A stretch of DNA of 64,000 bases, from positions 248,001 through 312,000 of the forward strand of contig NZ_FOMR01000002.1 of NCBI RefSeq assembly GCF_900112705.1, in the 5' to 3' direction. Both the position numbers and the translations under genes were made by a program. The notes beneath the pieces were generated by a model, which was not told where the DNA came from, ran no database searches, and saw nothing but the letters and a program-made list of their open reading frames with translations. Below, one piece after another: positions 56,979 through 64,000 of the stretch; position 1 is the first letter of the stretch; the number at the start of each line of letters is the position of its first letter. The DNA comes from Lentibacillus persicus (GTDB lineage Bacteria; Bacillota; Bacilli; Bacillales; Amphibacillaceae).

Positions 56979-59318
56979 CTACTTTAATTCCAGGACGGTG
57001 ACACCACTTCCGCCCTCGCCTGCAGAACCGGGCCTTTCAGCTCCAATCCGTGGATGGTTTTTGGAAAATTCTTTAACACCTTTTCGAAGTGCGCCCGTTC
57101 CTTTTCCATGGATGATAAAGACTTTTGGATACCCTGCAAGCAGTGCATCGTCGATATATTTTTCAAGTCGGCTCAGTGCATCTTCGTATCGTTCCCCGCG
57201 TAAATCAAGCTCAGTTTTGACATGATAGCTAGATCCTTTAACGGTGGCCAGAGGCTTGTCCATTGCTTGACTTTTGCCTTTAACACGTTCTATTTCACTT
57301 CGTTTTACCTTAACTTTCATAATCCCCACTTGAACCAAATAGTCATTATCACCTGATTTTTCCAGGACTGTTCCACGTTGGTTTGCAGACAACAATTTAA
57401 TCTCATCACCCGGCTGAAGTTCTTTAGCAGTATCACGTGCTTTAGGTTTGTCAGACTGTTTAGCAGATAGATCAGGCTGTGCTTTTTCAAGATTCTTGCG
57501 TGCATCAATCCATTCGTGTTCTTTGAGCTCTGCAGCAGTTTTCATATTGCGCAAGTCATCAACAATTCTTTCGGCCTCTTCACGCGCTTTTTGCAGGGCC
57601 TTCTCAGCCTTTTCCTCTGCTTTCCTGTAAAGGTCTTCCCGGTTTTTTTCAAATTCCTGCCATGCCTTCGTCAAGTCATTGTACAGTTTCTCACTGTCCT
57701 CCAGTATCGCGTGTGCATTTTCATAATCCGTCTCAGCCTGACGGTGAGATTGTTCGAGTGAAGCGATCATGTTTTCCACACTTTCCGAATTGACACCTAC
57801 CCGACTTTTAGCCTGATCTATAACGGATTGCGCCAGACCCAGTCGCTTGGCAATATCAAACGCATTACTGCGGCCTGGGATACCGATTAATAATCGGTAT
57901 GTTGGTTCCAGTGTGTCAACATCAAATTCGACCGATGCGTTAACAACATTATCCCGGTTATAGCCATAGGCCTTTAATTCCGGATAGTGTGTCGTTGCTA
58001 CGATACGGGCACCGCGGGAAACAACATCATCCAAAATTGACATGGCCAGTGCCGCCCCTTCCTGGGGGTCTGTACCTGCTCCAAGTTCATCGAATAAGAC
58101 TAACGATTTGTGATTAACGTCATTAAGAATCGAGACGATATTTGTCATGTGGGACGAAAAAGTACTCAAACTTTGTTCAATTGATTGTTCATCACCGATA
58201 TCGGCAAAGACGTTATCAAACACAGCCATTTTACAGCCGTCATCAGCAGGGATTTGCAATCCGGATTGCGCCATTAAAGTAAACAGCCCAATCATTTTTA
58301 GAGTGACTGTTTTCCCGCCGGTGTTTGGTCCGGTAATGACAATGGACGTATAATCCTCTCCAATCGCCACATCGTTCGGGACCACTTCTTCTGCTGGGAT
58401 TAATGGATGCCTCGCTTGTCTGGCATCGATTACACCCTCTTCGTTCATTATTGGCATGGCAGCCTTCATTAGTCTTCCCAGCTTTGCTCTGGCTACGATG
58501 AAATCGATTTTAGCAAGCACCGAAACATCTTCGGACAGAATAGATTCGTCATCCGCTATACGGGCGCTCAATTCTCTTAGTATTCTCTCAACTTCCTGTT
58601 TCTCTTTGACTTTTGATTCCTGTAATTGGTTATTCAGATCCACAACAGCTTTCGGTTCCATAAATAAAGTCGCGCCTGAAGTTGACTGATCATGTACGAT
58701 ACCGCCAACCGACCCCCGGTATTCCTGCTTGACAGGCAGAACATATCGGTCGTTGCGGATGGTAACAATCGCATCTGAAAGCATCTTCGTTTGGGATTTT
58801 GTATAACTTTCCAGTTTATCCCGTACTCTGCTCTCAAGCGTCCTGATGGAAGAACGGATTCCACGCAATTTCACAGACGCACTGTCCAACATATTCCCTC
58901 TGTCATCAATACAGCTGTTTATCTGACGTTCCAAGTCTCTAAGAGGTTCAATCTGTTCAGCAAAACCTTTTAAAATTGGCAGGTCCTCTTCAATGGTTTG
59001 CAGGAAGTTTTTAACCTGACGAGCACCATAAACTGTGTTGGCAACATTAAGACATTCCTCTGTTGTCAGAACGCCACCGATTACGCTTCGTTTAACACTT
59101 GCACGGATATCAGATATGCCACCAAGCGGCACAGCATAATTTAAACGTAAAATTTGACTGGCTTCATCCGTTTCAGCCTGCATTTTCTTAACTTCATCCA
59201 AATCGGTTGAAGGTCTTAACTGTGATGTGCGCTCTCTGCCAATCGACGTGGCCGTCTGGTTATTAAGTTGGTCGATTATCTTGCTGAATTCCAGCGTATG
59301 CAGTATTCGTTCATTCAT
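56979..59318 (-). CDS. mutS2: MutS2, ribosome rescue/recombination ATPase
   Basis: The 779-residue protein has the MutS core and clamp helices, the ATPase Walker [16 protein letters not shown], Walker [17 protein letters not shown], a KOW-like segment and a C-terminal Smr nuclease domain ([13 protein letters not shown] and [15 protein letters not shown]). Recent work on B. subtilis MutS2 points to sensing collided ribosomes. The ATG at 59318 has AAAGGAG nine bases upstream and gives the family start [11 protein letters not shown]. Confidence 0.97.
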   Translation of the reverse strand: MNERILHTLEFSKIIDQLNNQTATSIGRERTSQLRPSTDLDEVKKMQAETDEASQILRLNYAVPLGGISDIRASVKRSVIGGVLTTEECLNVANTVYGARQVKNFLQTIEEDLPILKGFAEQIEPLRDLERQINSCIDDRGNMLDSASVKLRGIRSSIRTLESRVRDKLESYTKSQTKMLSDAIVTIRNDRYVLPVKQEYRGSVGGIVHDQSTSGATLFMEPKAVVDLNNQLQESKVKEKQEVERILRELSARIADDESILSEDVSVLAKIDFIVARAKLGRLMKAAMPIMNEEGVIDARQARHPLIPAEEVVPNDVAIGEDYTSIVITGPNTGGKTVTLKMIGLFTLMAQSGLQIPADDGCKMAVFDNVFADIGDEQSIEQSLSTFSSHMTNIVSILNDVNHKSLVLFDELGAGTDPQEGAALAMSILDDVVSRGARIVATTHYPELKAYGYNRDNVVNASVEFDVDTLEPTYRLLIGIPGRSNAFDIAKRLGLAQSVIDQAKSRVGVNSESVENMIASLEQSHRQAETDYENAHAILEDSEKLYNDLTKAWQEFEKNREDLYRKAEEKAEKALQKAREEAERIVDDLRNMKTAAELKEHEWIDARKNLEKAQPDLSAKQSDKPKARDTAKELQPGDEIKLLSANQRGTVLEKSGDNDYLVQVGIMKVKVKRSEIERVKGKSQAMDKPLATVKGSSYHVKTELDLRGERYEDALSRLEKYIDDALLAGYPKVFIIHGKGTGALRKGVKEFSKNHPRIGAERPGSAGEGGSGVTVLELK

Positions 59319-59412
59319 GTGGATGTTCTCCTTTATTTTGCAATACATATCGCTCCAGGAACTATGATTAATCTTTGTCATGTCCGACTTTTAAATTCTG
59401 TCAAACCTTATT

Positions 59413-61128
59413 TTAATTACGTTCCATAAATGCCCTAAGTTTATCTATTGACCATGTATTAATGACAGTGCCCGCTTGAATCCAGCCTTTCCGGGCAGCA
59501 CCGACACCGTATTTCATATGGTCAAGCATGAAATAATCGTGTGCATCCGTATTTATAGCTATCTTTACTCCGGCCTCTTGAGCTGCTTTTGCCCACTCAC
59601 TCGATAAGTCCAGTCTATTGGGGTTCGCATTTATTTCCAGCGCTGTGTCCGTTTCTTTAGCCCGCTCAATCAGTTTCTCAATATCTGCTCTGTAACCTTT
59701 CCGCCGCCCGATCAGCCTTCCGGTAGGGTGAGCTATCAGGGAAACATACGGATTTTCCAAAGCTTCGTTTAATCGTTTCATTATTTTTTCCTCGGATTGG
59801 TTAAAGCTCGAATGAATGGCACCAATCACAAAATCCATTTCCTTTAGAAAATCATCCTTAAAATCCAGCGTCCCATCCGGGAGAATATCCATTTCCACCC
59901 CGGTAAATATGTGAATATCATCGTATTTTTCGTTTAGTTCGTTAATCATATCACGTTGCTTGCGCAATCGGGTTTCATTTAAACCATTCGCAACTCTGAG
60001 AAACTTCGAATGATCGGTGATTGTTATATAATCATAATGCTTAGAGCGCGCTTGATTAACCATCTCCTCCAACGATTGGGCTCCGTCGCTCCAGGTGGTA
60101 TGCATGTGCAAATCCCCTCGTATATCATTCAATGTAATTAATGATACAGAATTTTGATATGCTTCTACTTCACCGGTATTCTCTCTTACTTCCGGGGGAA
60201 TATAGTTTAAATCGAAATGGTTAAAGAATTCGGCTTCACTTTTAAATGTCAGGACTTCCCCTGTTTTTTCAACTTCCACACCATATTCATTTATTTTTTC
60301 ACCTTTAGATTTAGCAAGCTGCCGCATCGCAACGTTGTGATCCTTAGAACCGGTAAAATGATGTAAAGTCGAAGCAAATTCTAGCGGTTCAACGATACGG
60401 AAATCCACATTTATATCATAAATATCTGCAATGGTTACTGAAACCTTGGTACTACCCTGGGCAATTATGTCTTTAACCCGCGTGAATTCCAATAATTTGT
60501 CCCGTACTTTTGCGGGTGCATCAGCAGCAATAATAAAATCGATATCTTTAACAGTTTCGCGCATGCGTCTAAGGCTTCCTGCCCGTGAATAGTCAATAAT
60601 TTCCGGTATCGTGCTTAAATAATCTTCAATTTCTTCTGCAAGCGGAAGCATTGTCGCAATTGACAGGCGTTCCGGTCGCTGATTGGCTTCTTTTAGTGCT
60701 TGCAGAATTTTTTCAGAAGTTTTTTTGCCAAACCCTTCAAGCTGCTCGACTTCTCCTTTTTCGCATGCATTTTTTAATGAATCAGCATCGGTCACATCAA
60801 GTTCCTTATATAGCTTTGCCAGTTTTTTTCCGCCAAGACCGGGTAAATCCAGTAGAGGCACTAACCCCTGTGGAACTTCTTTTTCCAGCTGCGTCAGAGT
60901 ATCAGATGTCTCATTTTGTATATATTCGGTAATCACAGACGCTGTTCCTTTGCCGATGCCATTAATTTTAGTGAAATCATCGATATCTGTCAGCGATCGG
61001 TCGTCCCTCTCAAGTGCTTGCGCCGCCTTACGATACGCAGATATTTTAAAAGGATTTTCACCTTGCAGTTCAAGGCGAACAGCGATCATTTCAAGTAATT
61101 TTATAACATCCTTTTTATTGACAGGCAT
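59413..61128 (-). CDS. polX: DNA polymerase X with PHP domain
   Basis: The 571-residue protein joins a Pol beta-like polymerase (helix-hairpin-helix IPGLGGKKLAKLYKEL-like, LDLPGLGGKK, and nucleotidyltransferase segment AGSLRRMRETVKDIDFII) to a C-terminal PHP exonuclease (RGDLHMHTTWSDG, and INTDAHDYFMLDHMKYG). It acts in base excision repair. ATG 61128 with AGAAGG eight bases upstream is used instead of a GTG three codons earlier. Confidence 0.96.
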   Translation of the reverse strand: MPVNKKDVIKLLEMIAVRLELQGENPFKISAYRKAAQALERDDRSLTDIDDFTKINGIGKGTASVITEYIQNETSDTLTQLEKEVPQGLVPLLDLPGLGGKKLAKLYKELDVTDADSLKNACEKGEVEQLEGFGKKTSEKILQALKEANQRPERLSIATMLPLAEEIEDYLSTIPEIIDYSRAGSLRRMRETVKDIDFIIAADAPAKVRDKLLEFTRVKDIIAQGSTKVSVTIADIYDINVDFRIVEPLEFASTLHHFTGSKDHNVAMRQLAKSKGEKINEYGVEVEKTGEVLTFKSEAEFFNHFDLNYIPPEVRENTGEVEAYQNSVSLITLNDIRGDLHMHTTWSDGAQSLEEMVNQARSKHYDYITITDHSKFLRVANGLNETRLRKQRDMINELNEKYDDIHIFTGVEMDILPDGTLDFKDDFLKEMDFVIGAIHSSFNQSEEKIMKRLNEALENPYVSLIAHPTGRLIGRRKGYRADIEKLIERAKETDTALEINANPNRLDLSSEWAKAAQEAGVKIAINTDAHDYFMLDHMKYGVGAARKGWIQAGTVINTWSIDKLRAFMERN

Positions 61129-61308
61129 TTGGTTCACCTTCTTTATGTAATGTTTTTCTGACCGGTTATTGTTCTAAACATAAACGTGCACGTTGTCATA
61201 AGAAAAGCCGATCCAAATAGGGCTACACTCATTGTACACAACATCGCGTTGTACTGCCCACTATTTGAACCAGCTTGTCGTCTGTCTTGTTTAATTGCCA
61301 TTAAACAG

Positions 61309-61848
61309 TTAATCCATGCTGGTAAACCATAACGTTTTTATTTGCTCTGATAAAAACGGTGTGTGCTCGATGATAAACAATGCAATTGCCGAATCATTAA
61401 CCCACGCTTGAATTTCAGTTAATGGCGTCAGTGCTAAAATATACAATACGATAAATATAATCAGATACATTTCTGCAAAACCGAGAATAGCACCAAGTAT
61501 TTTGTTGAGAGAATTCAAGATTGGAAGCTCTGCGACAAAATCCAGCATCGAAGCAATAATTTGCAAAAGAACTTTAACCGCAAAAAAGATAATGGCAAAC
61601 GATATAGCATTGTAAAACGCTCCTTCAAGCGGCAACGCCTGCAAAAAGTCAGCCCATGCCCCGTTATCTTCCAGTTCAGGATAGGGAATCCATAAAGCGA
61701 GCCGATCTGCCAATTCATCATAGTATAGTGCAGCAAGAATGAACGCGGCGATAAAACCGATTAAATGAAACGCCTGTAAGATAAATCCGCGTTTCAAGCC
61801 AATAAAAAAGCCAAAAATTAAAAGTAAAAATAAAATGAAATCTGCCAT
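61309..61848 (-). CDS. cvpA: CvpA-family membrane protein (YshB)
   Basis: The 179-residue protein has four or more membrane segments and the CvpA family fold (ADFILFLLLIFGFFIGLKRGFILQAFHL; LNKILGAILGFAEMYLI). CvpA proteins have been linked to colicin V production and envelope integrity; no clear function here. It lies downstream of zapA and upstream of polX. Confidence 0.88.
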   Translation of the reverse strand: MADFILFLLLIFGFFIGLKRGFILQAFHLIGFIAAFILAALYYDELADRLALWIPYPELEDNGAWADFLQALPLEGAFYNAISFAIIFFAVKVLLQIIASMLDFVAELPILNSLNKILGAILGFAEMYLIIFIVLYILALTPLTEIQAWVNDSAIALFIIEHTPFLSEQIKTLWFTSMD

Positions 61849-61854
61849 GTGCTA

Positions 61855-62115
61855 TTAATCCTCTTTCTTTTGTTGTGACCCCAATAATTTTGCATAATCC
61901 TCTTTTAGTTTCATATAATCATTCATCGTATTTACTGCAGTCAAAACGGCCAATTCCGTCGTTGTCAGCTGCTGATTCAAACTGTGGATTTCACGTATTT
62001 TCTGATCTACTTGACTGGCAACCAGACGAACGTGTTTTGGATCTTCATTACCGACTACTGTATAATATTTGTTATATATCTCAACGGTTACCCGTGTCTT
62101 ATCGTCCCCTGCCAA
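61855..62115 (-). CDS. zapA: Cell division protein ZapA
   Basis: The 86-residue protein is ZapA, an FtsZ-bundling division factor: RVTVEIYNKYYTVVG and a C-terminal coiled coil (LTAVNTMNDYMKLKEDYAKL). The frame extends to 62202, but TTG 62115 (MAGDDKTRVTVEIY) gives the family length and has GGGGG about ten bases upstream. It is the first gene of zapA-cvpA-polX-mutS2. Confidence 0.9.
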   Translation of the reverse strand: MAGDDKTRVTVEIYNKYYTVVGNEDPKHVRLVASQVDQKIREIHSLNQQLTTTELAVLTAVNTMNDYMKLKEDYAKLLGSQQKKED

Positions 62116-62133
62116 AACAAGACAACCCCCTAT

Positions 62134-62151
62134 AATTGTTTGAAAACAATT
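62134..62151. promoter_or_regulatory. Palindrome just upstream of zapA
   Basis: AATTGTTT (62134-62141) and AAACAATT (62144-62151) are perfect inverse copies with a two-base centre, 19 bases before the zapA start codon. It could be an operator; no regulator can be named. Confidence 0.4.
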
Positions 62152-62321
62152 TGTTAACGTTTGTCGTATGTTGCAATAAAATAATCCACTATATATTAAC
62201 ACAAAAACTGACGATCAGAAAATCTTTAAACGTATATATTACACTGACAAAAGCAGTTTTCATTTCATTCTTTTCAGCAATTTGCTATCGTTTATGTTAG
62301 TAAATCAAATGGAGGATTAAA

Positions 62322-63251
62322 ATGCCACAAAATGTTTATGTCTTCCCGGAAGCTATCATTCAACAAATGAAACAGTATTACGCGGGGCAACTGCAGAATG
62401 CTCCAGCAGGGGCGCTTTTTCGGGCCAAAACAGCCAATGCCGTCATAACTGCTTATAAATCAGGCAAGGTTTTATTCCAGGGAAAAAACCCCGCAGGCGA
62501 AGCAGAGCAATGGGCTGATAATACGAGCGAGGTGCAAGCGAAACCAAAAAAGGCGTCGGAGAAATCCATTTATACGCCGCCGGATACTCTGCCCGCAAGC
62601 AGTCACATCGGCTCAGATGAAGCCGGAACAGGCGATTACTTTGGACCAATAACAACTGCAGCTGTGTTCGTTAAAAAAGAGCAGATTGAACTGCTCAAGG
62701 AACTGGGCGTACGTGATTCCAAGAATTTATCGGACGCTTCAATCCGTCATATTGCTCAGGATATACTTAAGCTTGAATTGCCTTATTCCTTGCTGGTTTT
62801 GCGAAATGACAAGTACAACCAATTGCAAAAACGCGGCTGGTCGCAGGGAAAAATGAAAGCCATGCTCCATCATCAAGCAATCAGCAATGTGCTTAAAAAA
62901 ATAAATGCCGCTGATACAGAAGGCACACTAATCGACCAGTTTTGCGAACCCTCTGTCTTCAAGCGGCATATTGCTGCTGAAAATAAACAGCTGCACGATA
63001 AGACATATTTCATGACAAAAGCTGAAAGTGCCTCAATCGCCGTAGCAGCTGCGTCAATTATTGCCAGGACCAGTTTTTTAAAAGAGATGGAACAGTTATC
63101 ACAAAGGGCGGGCATTACCTTGCCTAAAGGAGCCTCAGGGAAGGTAGACCAGGTTGCCTCCCGACTGATCAAATCTCACGGGCAGGCACATCTCAATTCA
63201 TATGCTAAAACACATTTTGCCAACACAAAAAAAGCGCTCGATCGTTTATAA
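62322..63251 (+). CDS. rnhC: Ribonuclease HIII
   Basis: The 309-residue enzyme has a TBP-like N-terminal substrate domain (1-90) and an RNase H fold with GSDEAGTGDYFGPI near residue 97, VRDSKNLSD, and the later catalytic aspartate. It cuts RNA in RNA-DNA hybrids. GGAGG lies six bases before the ATG. It is divergent from zapA. Confidence 0.96.
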   Translation: MPQNVYVFPEAIIQQMKQYYAGQLQNAPAGALFRAKTANAVITAYKSGKVLFQGKNPAGEAEQWADNTSEVQAKPKKASEKSIYTPPDTLPASSHIGSDEAGTGDYFGPITTAAVFVKKEQIELLKELGVRDSKNLSDASIRHIAQDILKLELPYSLLVLRNDKYNQLQKRGWSQGKMKAMLHHQAISNVLKKINAADTEGTLIDQFCEPSVFKRHIAAENKQLHDKTYFMTKAESASIAVAAASIIARTSFLKEMEQLSQRAGITLPKGASGKVDQVASRLIKSHGQAHLNSYAKTHFANTKKALDRL

Positions 63252-63278
63252 CTAACCTTTATATTAGGGGAAAAAGCA

Positions 63279-63309
63279 AGAGCAGACACCTAAATGCCTG
63301 CTCTCTCTT
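63279..63309. terminator. Terminator between rnhC and pheT
   Basis: AGAGCAG and CTGCTCT flank a 12-base loop; CTCTTTTT follows on the plus strand. It ends rnhC and, from the other side, pheT. Confidence 0.8.
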
Positions 63310-63310
63310 T

Positions 63311-64000
63311 TTATGACCTGACGTAAGCGTTAAAATTCCGATTTACTGTGTCGACGATTTTCTGATAAGATTCTTCAACTTCCGCATCTTTCAATGTTTT
63401 CTCCAGATCCTGATACAACAAGCTATATGCAACAGATTTTTTACCTTCTGGCAGGTTTTCTCCTTTGTAAACATCAAAAATACGTACATTTTTCACGAGC
63501 GGTGACCCAGCTTCTTCAATCATGTCTTTTATCTCGCCGGCTTTGACGTCTTCATTAACAATAAATGCAATGTCCCTGGCAATTGAAGGGTATTTCGGTA
63601 CCGGGCGGTAATCCGTATCAGTTGTAAACGCGTCAAAAATAACCTCCATATTGAGATCAAAAGCGTAGGATTCTTTTATATCCATTGTTTTTTCGAGCTT
63701 CGGATGAACCTGTCCCAAAAATCCGGCCACTTGATTATCAATTAATACAGCTGCACAGCGGCCTGGGTGCATATCGGCTAATTTCGTTTGTTCAAACGTT
63801 ACCGGAATATTTAAGAAATCAAACAATCCCTCAACAATTCCTTTAACCAAATAAAAGTCGACTTTCCTTTTTTCCTGCTGCCATGAATGATTCAGCCACA
63901 GCCCTGACAGAACACCTGCTAAACGCAAATTTTCCTCCGGCTGATTAGATGGCTGAGATTCTTCTGACAAAAACACATTGCCCAGTTCAAAATAATGAAT
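63311..64000 (-). CDS. pheT: Phenylalanyl-tRNA synthetase beta subunit, C-terminal part
   Basis: The 3' end of pheT, open to the window edge (reading ...FELGNVFLSEESQ). The visible portion includes part of the catalytic-like B6/B7 region (GVLSGLWLNHSW) and the C-terminal anticodon-binding FDX-ACB domain (KYPSIARDIAFIVNEDVKAGEI, and KGENLPEGKKSVAYSLLYQ). It forms the (alpha-beta)2 enzyme with PheS, which lies outside. Confidence 0.96.
   Translation of the reverse strand: MHYFELGNVFLSEESQPSNQPEENLRLAGVLSGLWLNHSWQQEKRKVDFYLVKGIVEGLFDFLNIPVTFEQTKLADMHPGRCAAVLIDNQVAGFLGQVHPKLEKTMDIKESYAFDLNMEVIFDAFTTDTDYRPVPKYPSIARDIAFIVNEDVKAGEIKDMIEEAGSPLVKNVRIFDVYKGENLPEGKKSVAYSLLYQDLEKTLKDAEVEESYQKIVDTVNRNFNAYVRS

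Noticed and set aside
61165-61237. A hydrophobic 33-codon frame on the minus strand between cvpA and polX (starting MLCTMSVALFGSA).
   Set aside because: No recognisable ribosome binding site precedes its ATG, and the spacing to polX offers no reason for coupling.
1-64000. CRISPR arrays, prophage genes, transposases or integrases.
   Set aside because: No regularly spaced repeats and no such protein family were found; all genes fit the conserved core order apart from the listed insertions.

Overview
The window is an almost gapless stretch of low-GC, Gram-positive, endospore-forming chromosome. Gene order follows the Bacillus subtilis pheT-to-pheA segment nearly gene for gene: pheT, rnhC, zapA, cvpA, polX, mutS2, the fad/etf genes, trxA, uvrC, sdhCAB, gerE, racE, gerM, rph, tig, clpX, lonA, the hem operon, spoVID, valS, folC, spoIIB, radC, mreBCD-minCD, spoIVFAB, rplU-rpmA, spo0B-obg, pheA. 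Sporulation genes (spo0B, spoIVFA, spoIVFB, spoIIB, spoVID, ysxE, gerM, gerE) place it in the Bacillaceae. Many acidic proteins (trigger factor, EtfB, SpoVID) and the dispersed GC-rich repeats suggest a halotolerant genus of the Virgibacillus/Lentibacillus/Oceanobacillus type; that placement is inference. Nearly all genes lie on the minus strand, so transcription runs from the high to the low coordinates.

Layout. 1-4749: pheA (5' end only), obg, spo0B, the L27/Prp/L21 operon behind an L21 leader RNA, and the SpoIVFA/SpoIVFB pair. 4879-10896: minCD-mreBCD (cell shape and septum placement), radC, and a divergent spoIIB. 10912-11694: a gene-free block built from dispersed repeats. 11695-17935: folC, two tandem RimK-like ATP-grasp genes on the plus strand, and valS with a T-box leader. 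18134-20817: a small membrane protein, ysxE, spoVID and a second copy of the repeat. 21039-27290: hemAXCDBL, with a near-perfect PerR box over the hemA promoter. 27503-35191: a LiaF-like membrane protein, engB, lonA, clpX, tig and ysoA. 35394-35824: a consensus sigma-A promoter, a broken tRNA-Gly half, intact tRNA-Gly and tRNA-Arg. 35962-39105: an accessory three-gene cassette (zinc-ribbon DUF6320-like membrane protein, condensation-fold acyltransferase, divergent alpha/beta hydrolase). 39186-44828: ysnB, rdgB, rph, gerM, racE, a MarR regulator, gerE and a thioesterase. 44911-53040: sdhCAB, yslB, uvrC, trxA, etfAB. 53111-56954: fadB, fadR, lcfA, an overlooked 26-codon membrane peptide and yshE. 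56979-64000: mutS2, polX, cvpA, zapA, rnhC and the 3' part of pheT.

Working together, the fad/etf/sdh genes carry beta-oxidation electrons into respiration, with FadR as local repressor. The hem genes make protoporphyrin precursors under probable peroxide control. The min/mre/zapA set handles cell shape and division. No phage, plasmid, CRISPR array or complete insertion sequence is visible. The novel-looking material is concentrated in the acyltransferase cassette, the ATP-grasp pair, the repeat families, the tRNA-Gly half-duplication and the small ORF after yshE. Several start codons were placed downstream of the longest possible frame because a clear ribosome binding site lies there. TTG and GTG starts are unusually common.
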